A stretch of DNA of 22,147 bases from JADFRG01 sp036986135 (GCA_036986135.1 BTQZ01000042.1:1-22147), one strand, 5' to 3'. Positions 1 through 7,247 are shown, counted from the first letter of the stretch. The notes: generated by a model from the letters alone, not told the origin. Program-made: numbers and translations.

Positions 1-43
1 CATGCGCTATAGCCAGATTCAATACGATGGCGGCCAGCGCCAC
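1..43 (-). CDS. Possible N-terminus of a membrane protein (partial, runs off the window)
   Basis: On the minus strand an AGGAG box (53-49) lies 5 nt before a GTG at 43. The reading frame continues to the window edge as a hydrophobic stretch (VALAAIVLNLAIAH), as expected for a first membrane segment or signal anchor. Only about 14 codons are visible, so no family can be named. The same frame stays open upstream through the tandem repeats, so the hydrophobic stretch could also be internal or fortuitous. Confidence 0.25.
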   Translation of the reverse strand, partial: MALAAIVLNLAIAH

Positions 44-63
44 CACAGCTCCTAGGTCTGCCT

Positions 64-139
64 GTAGGCCGAAGGTCTGCTTGTAGGCCGAAGGTCTGCT
101 TGTAGGCCGAAGGTCTGCTTGTAGGCCGAAGGTCTGCTT
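64..139. repeat. Four perfect 19-bp tandem repeats
   Basis: The unit GTAGGCCGAAGGTCTGCTT occurs four times head to tail at 64-82, 83-101, 102-120 and 121-139, with no interruption. A degenerate partial unit (AGGTCTGCCT) precedes it at 54-63. Each unit can fold as a small hairpin, AGGCC-GAA-GGTCT with one G.U pair. The array abuts the rho promoter: the last unit supplies the first bases of the candidate -35 element. There are no spacers, so it is not CRISPR. It may be a slippage-generated array or a set of protein-binding sites. Confidence 0.95.
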
Positions 140-166
140 GCGCGGCCACTAACCGAATGCTATAAT
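138..166 (+). promoter_or_regulatory. rho promoter (extended -10)
   Basis: TATAAT at 161-166 is preceded by TGC (158-160), giving an extended -10. A weak -35 (TTGCGC, 138-143) lies 17 bp upstream. Transcription would start near 173, giving a leader of about 137 nt before rho. The 16-mer at 153-168 is repeated exactly upstream of the acyl-CoA mutase gene. Confidence 0.65.
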
Positions 167-180
167 CGACGAGTCAGAGC

Positions 181-260
181 CTTTTCAAGACATCCCCAAC
201 CACGCAAATAAGCCTGGCTGTTATCTAGCACCCACCAAGTGATTCCTATTTAGTACACCG
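181..260 (+). promoter_or_regulatory. C-rich rho leader, candidate rut-like region
   Basis: The untranslated leader between the predicted start site and the rho ATG is C-rich and G-poor: 26 C against 11 G in these 80 bases, with little obvious secondary structure. That composition is what Rho loads on. E. coli rho is known to be autoregulated by termination in its leader. Extension of that mechanism to this gene is inference; no termination point is identifiable by eye. Confidence 0.3.
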
Positions 261-309
261 TAGCGCTTGAAGTCCGCGGCTGGCCTCACTTCCCGCAGGG
301 AGAAAACCT

Positions 310-1590
310 ATGAACATTGGGGAACTGGAAGCCCTATCCCTTCCCGATTTGCGCGCTAAATCCAAGGAATTGGAGATTCAGGGCGCCACACGCCTGAAGA
401 AGGAGGATCTCATCCTTCGTCTGATGCAGGCCGAGGCCGAACGCAAAGGCCTTGAGCTTCGTGGCGGTGTGCTTGAGGTCATGAACGAAGGCATGGGTTT
501 CCTGCGCGCCGAGCATTACCTGCCTGGGCCGAACGACATCTACGTTTCGCAATCGCAAATCCGCCGCTTTGGTCTCCGCACCGGGGATATGGTTATCGGC
601 CAGATCCGGCCGCCAAAGGATACGGAGAAATACTACGGTTTGCTGCGGGTCGAGTCCATCAACGGCATGAATCCAGATGAAATCAAGGATCGTCCCAAGT
701 TTGGGAGCCTGACGCCGATCTTTCCGGAGCAGCGCTTCAATCTCGAGACGGATCGACACGCGCTGGCGAACCGGTTGTTGAATCTGGTTGCCCCGATTGG
801 AAGGGGGCAGCGTGGTTTGATCGTTTCGCCCCCTAAAGCAGGCAAGACCACCGTGCTGAAGGGTATTGCGAATGCCATATCGCAGAACTACCCACATGTG
901 CACCTCATGGTGGCGCTTATAGGCGAGCGTCCAGAAGAGGTGACCGATATGGATCGCTCCGTGGATGCGGAGGTCATATCCTCTACCTTCGACGATCCTG
1001 GTACCTCACATGTACGTGTGGCCGAAATGGCTCTCGAGCGCGCGAAGCGGTTGGTGGAGTGTGATCGTGACGTGGTGATCTTGCTCGACTCCATCACGCG
1101 CCTGGCGCGGGCCTACAACTTGATGGTCACGCCTTCCGGCAGGACGCTATCGGGTGGGCTGGATCCGGCTGCGCTCTATCCGCCGAAGCGATTCTTTGGC
1201 GCGGCGCGCAACTTGGAGGAAGGCGCATCGCTCACCATCATCGCCACCTGCCTGGTGGATACTGGCTCGCGAATGGACGACGTGGTTTACGAGGAGTTCA
1301 AGGGCACCGGCAACATGGAGCTGCATCTCTCGCGCCGTCTGCAGGAGCGCCGAGTGTTCCCCGCATTCGACATCGACCGATCGTCGACTCGACGTGAAGA
1401 GCTGCTGCTTGGGCCGGACATCACCCAGAGGGTATGGCTCATGCGGCGGATGTACTCTCAGCTGGTCACGGCGCCGCCGAATGGGGCCGGCATGGAGATG
1501 GTTAACGCAACGGAAGCCATCATCGACCGGGTTCGGCGTACAGAGAACAACGTGGAGTTCCTCGAAACGCTGACCGATGACTCCGCCTAG
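310..1590 (+). CDS. rho: Transcription termination factor Rho
   Basis: Hexameric RNA-dependent ATPase that terminates transcription of untranslated RNA in the cytoplasm. The 426 residues are a normal full length. In order: an N-terminal Rho_N helical domain (about 1-45), a cold-shock-like RNA-binding domain (about 50-125), and a RecA-type ATPase. Visible motifs are Walker A SPPKAGKT (173-180), Walker B VVILLDSITR (255-264), the Q loop ending PPKRFFGAARN (291-301), and the R loop KGTGNMEL (331-338), all nearly identical to E. coli Rho. The long acidic/basic N-terminal insertions seen in some Actinobacteria are absent. The ATG at 310 has a good AGGGAGA box at 297-303. The gene appears monocistronic and no hairpin terminator is seen in the 195 bp after it. 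Confidence 0.98.
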   Translation: MNIGELEALSLPDLRAKSKELEIQGATRLKKEDLILRLMQAEAERKGLELRGGVLEVMNEGMGFLRAEHYLPGPNDIYVSQSQIRRFGLRTGDMVIGQIRPPKDTEKYYGLLRVESINGMNPDEIKDRPKFGSLTPIFPEQRFNLETDRHALANRLLNLVAPIGRGQRGLIVSPPKAGKTTVLKGIANAISQNYPHVHLMVALIGERPEEVTDMDRSVDAEVISSTFDDPGTSHVRVAEMALERAKRLVECDRDVVILLDSITRLARAYNLMVTPSGRTLSGGLDPAALYPPKRFFGAARNLEEGASLTIIATCLVDTGSRMDDVVYEEFKGTGNMELHLSRRLQERRVFPAFDIDRSSTRREELLLGPDITQRVWLMRRMYSQLVTAPPNGAGMEMVNATEAIIDRVRRTENNVEFLETLTDDSA

Positions 1591-1730
1591 GCGCAAGTAC
1601 TGAAGCCGAACTCTTCAAAGGGCTCGCAGCGCATCGCATCCAATGCACTGTTGTCGGTTGCGAGTCGACATGAACAAACCAACCCCTAATAGACCCCCAT
1701 TCTGCCTGTGAGCCATTGGCTCGATCGATG

Positions 1731-1739
1731 TGTTATCAT
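1731..1739 (+). promoter_or_regulatory. Candidate extended -10 for the M23 gene pair
   Basis: TGT followed by TATCAT (1734-1739) gives an extended -10 resembling the other promoters of the window. No -35 is recognisable. A start site near 1746 would lie downstream of the GTG at 1708, which argues against that GTG as the translation start of the following gene. Confidence 0.4.
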
Positions 1740-1785
1740 CCGCGCCTGTCCTGGAAATGTTGAGCTGCGCCGCAGCAGACGGATT

Positions 1786-2892
1786 ATGGGGGGCTTGCCC
1801 AGCCCTCCTCAGGGAAAAGCCTTGAATCCCGACGATCCCTCGGATCGAAAGCGAATTGTGTTGCCCCGATATGCAGAGCATGCGGGCTTCCTGCTTATTG
1901 CAGCAGCTAGCCTGCTCGTCGCGAGGGCCGGGCTCGAGGCGCTGCCCGAGCGGCCTCAAGCGCAAGCCGTGGTTTCCGAACCTGTTGCTCTCGAACTTCC
2001 TGACTACATCCAGCCCCCGGATCAATCTCTTCGTCGAACTGCCGATGTTCACACGCTGATTCCGACGCGTGACAGGCTTACGATCCTGAAGTATGTCGTT
2101 CAGTCGGGCGACACGCTTTTTGGGATCTCCAATCGGTTTGGACTTCAACCGGAGACGGTCCTTTGGGGCAATTTCGATACGTTGGAAGACAACCCGCACA
2201 GCCTGAAGCCGGGTCAGGATCTCAACATCCTGCCGGTGGACGGCACATTCTACGTGTGGAAACAGGGCGATGGGTTGATCGGCGTCGCTGATTTTTTCGG
2301 AGTGTCTCCACAAGACATCCTGGATTGGCCCGGCAACCAGCTGCCGCAGGACTTGGATTTGATTAATCCCGATATCGTGCCGGGGACGTCGATTGTGATA
2401 CCGGGTGGGCAGCGAGAAACAGTCGACTGGCGGGCGCCGCGCATTACTCGTGCCAATCCGGCCTCGGCTAGGATCCTGGGCCCCGGATATTGCGGTTCTG
2501 TTTATGATGGCCCGGTCGGGGCAGGATTTTTCGTGTGGCCGACACCGGGGCGCTCAATCTCAGGTTATTCGTTCAGCCTCAACATCCATCCGGCAATCGA
2601 CATCGGCGGCAGTGCAGGCAACGCTATTTACGCTACCGACGCGGGGGTGGTGGTCTATGCCGGCTGGCACAATGGGGGGTACGGCAACGTAGTAGTCATC
2701 GATCATGGAAACGGCTGGCAAAGCCTCTATGCCCACATGAACACTGTGTCCGTAGGATGCGGCGACGGATTGTTCCAGGGCAGCATAATTGGAGCTATGG
2801 GCAGCACCGGAAACAGCACCGGCAATCACTTACACTTTGAGATGCAAAATGATCAATTTGGGAAGGTCAATCCGCTCAACTTCCTTCCATAG
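1786..2892 (+). CDS. LysM / M23 peptidoglycan endopeptidase, first copy
   Basis: Probable cell-surface zinc metallopeptidase that cleaves peptide cross-links in peptidoglycan. Numbering is from the ATG at 1786 (368 residues). There is one N-terminal transmembrane anchor (about 31-49), a LysM domain (about 101-150, beginning LKYVVQSGDTLFGI), a second LysM-like segment (about 155-208, ending IVIPGG), and a C-terminal M23 domain. The M23 zinc ligands and catalytic residues are complete: H268 and D272 in HPAID, H317 in LYAHM, and H348/H350 in HLHFEM. C236 and C325 are conserved in the downstream paralogue and could form a disulfide. The start is uncertain: TTG 1822 has a better AGGGAA box (1811-1816), and GTG 1708 overlaps the promoter. 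The next gene follows after 22 bp. Confidence 0.9.
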   Translation: MGGLPSPPQGKALNPDDPSDRKRIVLPRYAEHAGFLLIAAASLLVARAGLEALPERPQAQAVVSEPVALELPDYIQPPDQSLRRTADVHTLIPTRDRLTILKYVVQSGDTLFGISNRFGLQPETVLWGNFDTLEDNPHSLKPGQDLNILPVDGTFYVWKQGDGLIGVADFFGVSPQDILDWPGNQLPQDLDLINPDIVPGTSIVIPGGQRETVDWRAPRITRANPASARILGPGYCGSVYDGPVGAGFFVWPTPGRSISGYSFSLNIHPAIDIGGSAGNAIYATDAGVVVYAGWHNGGYGNVVVIDHGNGWQSLYAHMNTVSVGCGDGLFQGSIIGAMGSTGNSTGNHLHFEMQNDQFGKVNPLNFLP

Positions 2893-2914
2893 AGCGATTC
2901 GTAGAGGCTGATCG

Positions 2915-3997
2915 GTGAATCGGGCACGCGCGCTGTCGTTCTTAAGGTCGGCCGTGTTCTGGAGCGCGGTGCTCTCGCTGGGGGTATTGGGTGTGGCGGT
3001 CGCGGGCGTACGGGCTCGAGCGGTGGCACCCGCCGCGCGTACGGCGGTCAATGAGAGTCCCCCGCCAACCTCCGCACCCACTGTCCTGGGGATCGAGGAC
3101 CTGCCTCCGTTTACGGAAGCACAGCAACAGGGAATCACGCGGCTATCGGATGTCCATACCATCATCCCGACCCGCCCCAGGATGGGCTTGCTCAAGTACC
3201 AGGTTCAGCCGGGCGACACCTTATTTGGCATTGCGGACAAGTTTGGACTGAAGCCCGAGTCGATCCTATGGGGCAACTGGTACGAATTGGACGGAGATCC
3301 TCATTACATTGCGCCCGGACAGGATCTCAACATCCTGCCGGTCGACGGCGCGCTGCACATTTGGTCGAAGGGTGAGGGGCTCAACGGGGTGGCAAGCTTT
3401 TATGGGGTAGCGGTGCAGGACATCCTTGATTGGCCCGGTAACGACCTCGATCCCGGCATGGATTTCACGAACCCGGCCATCGATGAAGGCAGCCTGCTGA
3501 TTGTGCCGGGAGGGAAACGCGATCCACCCAGCTGGCAGCAGGTGCGCATTACTCGATCAAACCCCGCGGCGGCGAACGTCCTTGGGCCGGGGGCCTGCGG
3601 TGCCGTTTCAAACGGACCGATCGGAGACGGCGCATTCGGGTGGCCGAGCGTGAACAGGGCCGTTACAGGGAACCCGTTTATCCCAGGCGTGCATGATGCG
3701 ATCGATATCGGAGGGAGTCCGGGCAGCGCCATCTTCGCTTCCGATGACGGAGTCGTGGTGTATGCAGGCTGGAACGACTGGGGCTATGGCTACACCGTCG
3801 TGCTTGACCACGGGAACGGGTGGCAGACACTCTACGCCCACAATAGCCAGGTGAACGTCGGGTGCGGTCAAGCCGTTTTTCAAGGCAATGTCATCGCCAG
3901 CTTGGGCTGCAGCGGCAACTGCTCCGGCCCGCACGTGCACTTCGAGATGCGCAGCGACACGTTCGGGCGCGTGAACCCTCTCAACTACCTCCCCTAG
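2915..3997 (+). CDS. LysM / M23 peptidoglycan endopeptidase, second copy
   Basis: Paralogue of the preceding gene with the same architecture in 360 residues: signal anchor or signal peptide (about 13-33), LysM (about 93-142, LLKYQVQPGDTLFGI), a second LysM-like segment (about 147-200), and M23 peptidase. M23 residues are intact: H260 and D264 (HDAID), H309 (LYAH), H340/H342 (HVHFEM). C228 and C317 match the cysteine pair of the first copy; C332 and C336 are additional. The GTG at 2915 is supported by AGAGG (2903-2907), 7 nt upstream. The 22-bp gap indicates one operon. The linker before LysM is rich in Pro, Thr and Ser, as in a cell-wall spacer. Substrate specificity cannot be read from sequence. 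Confidence 0.92.
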   Translation: MNRARALSFLRSAVFWSAVLSLGVLGVAVAGVRARAVAPAARTAVNESPPPTSAPTVLGIEDLPPFTEAQQQGITRLSDVHTIIPTRPRMGLLKYQVQPGDTLFGIADKFGLKPESILWGNWYELDGDPHYIAPGQDLNILPVDGALHIWSKGEGLNGVASFYGVAVQDILDWPGNDLDPGMDFTNPAIDEGSLLIVPGGKRDPPSWQQVRITRSNPAAANVLGPGACGAVSNGPIGDGAFGWPSVNRAVTGNPFIPGVHDAIDIGGSPGSAIFASDDGVVVYAGWNDWGYGYTVVLDHGNGWQTLYAHNSQVNVGCGQAVFQGNVIASLGCSGNCSGPHVHFEMRSDTFGRVNPLNYLP

Positions 3998-4137
3998 TTG
4001 CAGCGGAATCCAAACTCCCGCAACTAGCCATGTACGCGTTCGCGCCCATGAGATGGCGATCCTCCTAGCTTCGACTCTTCACTTCTCTTTGTCGCATTTA
4101 CTTCAAATGCAATGGGAGCTCCCGCAATAAATGCAAT

Positions 4138-4164
4138 CCGCCCACCTAGCAGTGGGGTGGGCGG
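4138..4164 (-). terminator. Hairpin terminator at the end of the tRNA cluster
   Basis: A perfect 9-bp GC-rich stem, CCGCCCACC (4138-4146) with GGTGGGCGG (4156-4164), encloses a 9-nt loop. It sits 5 nt past the 3' end of the minus-strand tRNA-Arg. The T-rich tract after it is weak on both strands. It could also stop plus-strand transcription from the M23 pair, where TTTA follows. Confidence 0.55.
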
Positions 4165-4169
4165 TTTAG

Positions 4170-4244
4170 CGCGCCTAGTAGGACTCGAACCTACGACCTC
4201 TTAGTCCGCAACCAAGCGCTCTATCCAGACTGAGCTATAGGCGC
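4170..4244 (-). tRNA. tRNA-Arg (anticodon GCG)
   Basis: A complete 75-nt cloverleaf on the minus strand. The acceptor GCGCCTA pairs perfectly with TAGGCGC, the D stem is GCTC/GAGC, the anticodon stem CTTGG/CTAAG encloses loop TTGCGGA, and the T arm is GTAGG-TTCGAGT-CCTAC. The discriminator base is G; CCA is not encoded. The anticodon is GCG, reading CGC (and CGU by wobble), with G37 suitable for TrmD methylation. Most bacteria read these codons with ACG converted to ICG, so a GCG tRNA is notable. It is the last gene of the minus-strand tRNA cluster. Confidence 0.93.
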
Positions 4245-4279
4245 AATTGTGTATTCGATTCTAATGCGCCTCGATTATG

Positions 4280-4354
4280 GCGACTAGGCTCACTTTCGCG
4301 CTAGAGACCATAAACTTCGCAAGCCGACGCTCTATCCAGCTGAGCTATAGGCGC
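4280..4354 (-). pseudogene. Decayed tRNA-Arg copy (pseudo-tRNA)
   Basis: The 5' half is almost identical to the neighbouring tRNA-Arg: acceptor GCGCCTA, TA, D arm GCTC...GAGC, and an anticodon loop TTGCGAA with the same GCG anticodon. The 3' half is broken. The anticodon stem TCGGC faces GTTTA, with one mismatch and two G.U pairs; the T arm cannot be folded; the segment is 2 nt too long. The acceptor return strand survives as TAGTCGC, one mismatch from TAGGCGC. It looks like a tandem duplicate of tRNA-Arg losing function from the 3' side. Confidence 0.75.
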
Positions 4355-4397
4355 ATGAACCTGGCGGAGTACTCTTCAAACTAACTGTGAGCCTAGG

Positions 4398-4490
4398 CGG
4401 GGAGGGAGGGATTTGAACCCTCGATTGAGGTTTGTGCCCCAATAACCGCTTAGCAGGCGGTCCCGATCAGCCAGACTCCGGCACCTCCCC
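4398..4490 (-). tRNA. tRNA-Ser (anticodon GCU)
   Basis: A 93-nt class II tRNA on the minus strand. The acceptor GGGGAGG/CCTCCCC is perfect, the anticodon stem ACCGC/GCGGT encloses loop CTGCTAA (anticodon GCT in DNA), the variable arm is long (22 nt) as expected for Ser, and the T arm is GAGGG-TTCAAAT-CCCTC. The discriminator is G and is followed by CCT rather than CCA. It reads AGC/AGU and lies 8 nt after tRNA-Ser(UGA), so the two are surely co-transcribed. Confidence 0.95.
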
Positions 4491-4493
4491 ATG

Positions 4494-4583
<90 letters not shown>

Positions 4584-4614
4584 GGGAATCGGGCTCCCTT
4601 TCCAGAGCGCCCGG

Positions 4615-4623
4615 ATTTTACCA
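4615..4623 (-). promoter_or_regulatory. Promoter of the tRNA cluster (extended -10)
   Basis: On the minus strand TGG is followed by TAAAAT (4620-4615), an extended -10. A start near 4608 would leave a 25-nt leader before tRNA-Ser(UGA). No clear -35 is present. Confidence 0.5.
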
Positions 4624-4676
4624 TGTGCGCCCTTTATTGCCCTTGGCCGCTATCGTACACCATCGCGAGCAACTAA

Positions 4677-5444
4677 TCATGCGACTTCCCAGATTTGATA
4701 GAGACCCAATCGGCCGTTCTCTCCATCCGAACGGAATTCTTGGGCCACCCGATAGCCGGCATCCTCCGCAAGTTTATGGAGCTCGTCCTCCGTAAAGTGG
4801 TGGACATAACGCACCCCGCGGCCACCTTCACGCCAATCGACCAGGTAGTCTCCCCCGTCAAGTTCCCCTTCAATCACATCCACGGTCTCCCAAGGCACAA
4901 TACGATCTTGGAGACGCGGGCTCGCCAGAAAGTCCCACACGGAGACCGCCACGCGGCCTCCGGGGCTCAAGAGCGCTCTAATTGCTCCTGCGATCGATCT
5001 GCGCAACTCTATGGTCGGCAGGTGGTGCAACACCGCAAAGGCGAATGCCCAATCGAACTGCGTTGAGTCTCCGGCATCCGTTGGCCGGTAAGCCGTACCT
5101 TCCGAAAGCAAATTTCGAGCGGTCTCGGCCCAATCTTCATGGCTAAGGTCGGCCAACCCGAACTGGTAGCGCGGCGGCTGCAGTGGATCGGAGATCGACT
5201 CCAAGAGCGGTCGGCTTGCGTCCAATCCCACATATCGTCCCGAAAAACCGCGCTCCCTGAGCTCCTCGGCCAGCACACCGTGTGCGCAGCCGAGATCGAG
5301 CACGTTCCCGTCTAGGCGCACTGACTCGAGAACTTGGACGACGCCCGGCTGCAGGCGCCCACGGGTAGCCCGGAAGGGTTCGGCAAAGCTCTGATAGAAT
5401 CCGCGGTTGATGTTCAGCAGACGTTCGACGACTTCTCTACGCAC
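4677..5444 (-). CDS. SAM-dependent methyltransferase, Trm9/ALKBH8-like
   Basis: Class I methyltransferase, 255 residues from GTG 5444. Visible elements are motif I VLDLGCAHG (48-56), the acidic GLD of strand 2 (73-75), ADL (98-100), and the motif IV region FAFAVLHHLP (134-143). Three features resemble yeast Trm9 and human ALKBH8: an N-terminal FY..FAEPF.ATR segment before motif I, the V.HH after strand 4, and a C-terminal YVHHFTEDELHKLAEDAGY corresponding to Trm9's YYHLYREGEL..C..AG. Trm9 methylates the cm5U made by Elp3 to mcm5U at tRNA position 34. Here the gene is divergent from elp3, which makes this role attractive but unproven; a small-molecule methyltransferase is the alternative. GTG 5462 is a longer start, but it coincides with the predicted transcription start. 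Confidence 0.8.
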   Translation of the reverse strand: MRREVVERLLNINRGFYQSFAEPFRATRGRLQPGVVQVLESVRLDGNVLDLGCAHGVLAEELRERGFSGRYVGLDASRPLLESISDPLQPPRYQFGLADLSHEDWAETARNLLSEGTAYRPTDAGDSTQFDWAFAFAVLHHLPTIELRRSIAGAIRALLSPGGRVAVSVWDFLASPRLQDRIVPWETVDVIEGELDGGDYLVDWREGGRGVRYVHHFTEDELHKLAEDAGYRVAQEFRSDGENGRLGLYQIWEVA

Positions 5445-5468
5445 GAGTACCCCACGCGGCACCAGCGG

Positions 5469-5474
5469 ATTATA
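5469..5474 (-). promoter_or_regulatory. -10 element of the methyltransferase gene
   Basis: TATAAT reads on the minus strand at 5474-5469, within GCTATAATCC, like other promoters of the window. A start near 5462 would precede GTG 5444 by 18 nt, with GGGG in between as a ribosome site. It lies in the 33-bp gap between the two divergent start codons. Confidence 0.5.
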
Positions 5475-5477
5475 GCG

Positions 5478-7070
5478 GTGGCCCAGGACTGGTACGAAGC
5501 CCGCAAGTACACACCCGCGAAGCTCAGACTTGCGCGCGAGATTCTGGAGGATGTACGCGCCGGTCAGAAGGTCTCAAAGGCCGTGCGCGCCCACCCGCTC
5601 CCAGAGGGGGGCTACGTTGGTAAGCATGTGCTCGTACACGCCTATCGGGAGCTGACCGAAGCCGGCACATGGGAGTTCGAAGCGCAGCTGCTGCGCCGCA
5701 TTCGCATGAAACCCACTCGGACGCTGTCCGGCGTCACGACCGTCACAGTGCTCACGAAGCCCTATCCATGTCCCGGAAAATGCATCTTCTGCCCCACCGA
5801 TGTGCGCATGCCCAAGTCGTATTTACCGGACGAACCTGGAGCGATGCGCGCCCTCCATCATGACTTCGACCCATTCGACCAAACGGCAGCTAGATTGGCG
5901 GCATTGGAAGCCATCGGGCATCCAACAGACAAAATCGAGCTGCTGATTCTGGGAGGGACCTGGAGCTCCTACCGTGAGGATTACCAGGAATGGTTCATCC
6001 AGCGCTGCCTGGATGCCATGAATGGGTTTGGGTCATCCACCTTCATCGAGGCTCAAGAGGCCAACCAGGGCGCGGGACACAGGAACGTTGGAATGGTCAT
6101 CGAGACCCGCCCAGATCATGTGTCTCTCACCGAAGTTGCCCGATTGCGGATGCTGGGCGTCACAAAGGTTCAGCTTGGAGCCCAAAGCCTCGACGACCGT
6201 GTCCTTGAATTGAACGCACGCGGCCACACGGTGGCAGAGACCCGTGAGGCCGTGCGCTTGCTCCGCGCGGCGGGATTCAAGATCGTGCTGCATTGGATGC
6301 CGAACCTGCTGGGCTCTACGCCCGAATCGGATCGCCGCGACTTCGGGCAACTCTGGGACGATCGGGACCTGCGACCGGATGAGATCAAGATCTACCCCTG
6401 CCAGCTGCTTGAGAATGCCGAGCTATATGAGTATTGGGAGCGGGGCGAATACAAGCCTTACTCGACCAACGAGTTGATCGCGCTGATCGCCGGCATCAAG
6501 CCCACAATCCCCGAATACTGCCGCGTTAACCGGGTGGTCCGGGACATTCCTTCCACCAATGTTGTGGACGGTAATAAGCGAACCAGCTTGCGGCTGGACA
6601 TTCATGACGAGATGAGGCTGCGCGGCACGCGCTGCCGCTGCATTCGTTGCCGCGAAATACGCGGTGAGATCGTGGATTGGGGCTCACTGCAGCTTGAGGA
6701 CTTCCCTTACGAAGCCGGTGGGGCGGAGGAACATTTCCTTACATTCATCTCGCGCGCCGATCGGCTGGCCGGCTTCTTACGGCTCAGCCTTCCCGGCCCA
6801 GACTCTCCCAGCGTCGATCTGCGCGATCTCGGACGAGCGGCGATCGTGCGTGAAGTCCATGTCTATGGTCAGTCGCTCGAGGTCGGCGCGGATCAATCTG
6901 GAGCCGCCCAGCATATTGGGCTAGGCACCCGCCTCATGTTGGAGGCCGAGGCCATTGCACGTTGCAGCGGCTTCGGCAGGCTGGCAGTGATCTCGGCACT
7001 GGGCACACGGGGCTACTATCGAAAGCTTGGTTATGAGCTGGGCGAGACCTACATGGTCAAGCGGCTTTGA
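5478..7070 (+). CDS. elp3: Elp3-family radical SAM / GNAT tRNA-uridine modification enzyme
   Basis: Standalone Elp3: a radical SAM domain fused to a GNAT acetyltransferase, which uses acetyl-CoA to make the cm5 group on wobble U34 of tRNA. Numbering is from GTG 5478 (530 residues). The radical SAM cluster motif CPGKCIFC has C98, C102 and C105; LILGGTW and GMVIETRPD follow in the barrel. A second cysteine group, C386/C388/C391 in TRCRCIRC, matches the Elp3 zinc/structural site. The C-terminal GNAT domain contains QHIGLGTRL (478-486), the acetyl-CoA loop, and ends GYYRKLGYELGETYMVKRL. The architecture matches Dehalococcoides and archaeal Elp3. An in-frame TTG at 5334 would extend it by 48 residues through the antisense methyltransferase; residues upstream of 5478 do not look conserved, so GTG 5478 is preferred despite lacking a ribosome site. 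Confidence 0.93.
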   Translation: MAQDWYEARKYTPAKLRLAREILEDVRAGQKVSKAVRAHPLPEGGYVGKHVLVHAYRELTEAGTWEFEAQLLRRIRMKPTRTLSGVTTVTVLTKPYPCPGKCIFCPTDVRMPKSYLPDEPGAMRALHHDFDPFDQTAARLAALEAIGHPTDKIELLILGGTWSSYREDYQEWFIQRCLDAMNGFGSSTFIEAQEANQGAGHRNVGMVIETRPDHVSLTEVARLRMLGVTKVQLGAQSLDDRVLELNARGHTVAETREAVRLLRAAGFKIVLHWMPNLLGSTPESDRRDFGQLWDDRDLRPDEIKIYPCQLLENAELYEYWERGEYKPYSTNELIALIAGIKPTIPEYCRVNRVVRDIPSTNVVDGNKRTSLRLDIHDEMRLRGTRCRCIRCREIRGEIVDWGSLQLEDFPYEAGGAEEHFLTFISRADRLAGFLRLSLPGPDSPSVDLRDLGRAAIVREVHVYGQSLEVGADQSGAAQHIGLGTRLMLEAEAIARCSGFGRLAVISALGTRGYYRKLGYELGETYMVKRL

Positions 7071-7201
7071 GTCAATGACGATCGCTCGACCTAGAAAATT
7101 CGTAAAGGGGATTGGGCATCGTAACGATTGTGCTCGGCATAAGCATCATTCGCAATACTCTCGTCGTCGGTCTCTAATTGAAGTTCCGACTTAAACAATC
7201 A

Positions 7202-7227
7202 GGGGCAGCCGAATAATCAGCTGCCCC
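7202..7227. terminator. Hairpin between convergent genes
   Basis: A perfect 8-bp stem, GGGGCAGC (7202-7209) with GCTGCCCC (7220-7227), has a 10-nt AT-rich loop. It lies between the ends of elp3 (plus) and the unknown minus-strand gene. On the minus strand it is followed by TGATTGTTT, a weak T tract; on the plus strand by a second hairpin. It may act as a bidirectional terminator. Confidence 0.5.
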
Positions 7228-7228
7228 G

Positions 7229-7247
7229 ACCGGTCAGTTTGACCGGT
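7229..7247. repeat. Perfect 8-bp inverted repeat next to the hairpin
   Basis: ACCGGTCA (7229-7236) and TGACCGGT (7240-7247) are separated by GTT. The arms begin one base after the first hairpin. There is no T run, so it could be part of a compound terminator or a protein-binding dyad. Confidence 0.6.

Noticed and set aside
64..139. Repeats upstream of rho as a CRISPR array
   Set aside because: The units are contiguous with no spacers and only 19 bp long.
1708..1785. GTG 1708 as the start of the first M23 gene
   Set aside because: It lacks a ribosome site, the translated segment is not protein-like, and a promoter -10 lies inside it.
1615..2313. Long antisense frame (232 codons) opposite the first M23 gene
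   Set aside because: It mirrors the codon structure of the real gene, has no ribosome site and no family resemblance.
5334..5477. TTG 5334 extension of Elp3
   Set aside because: It would overlap the methyltransferase coding region and add residues without Elp3 resemblance.
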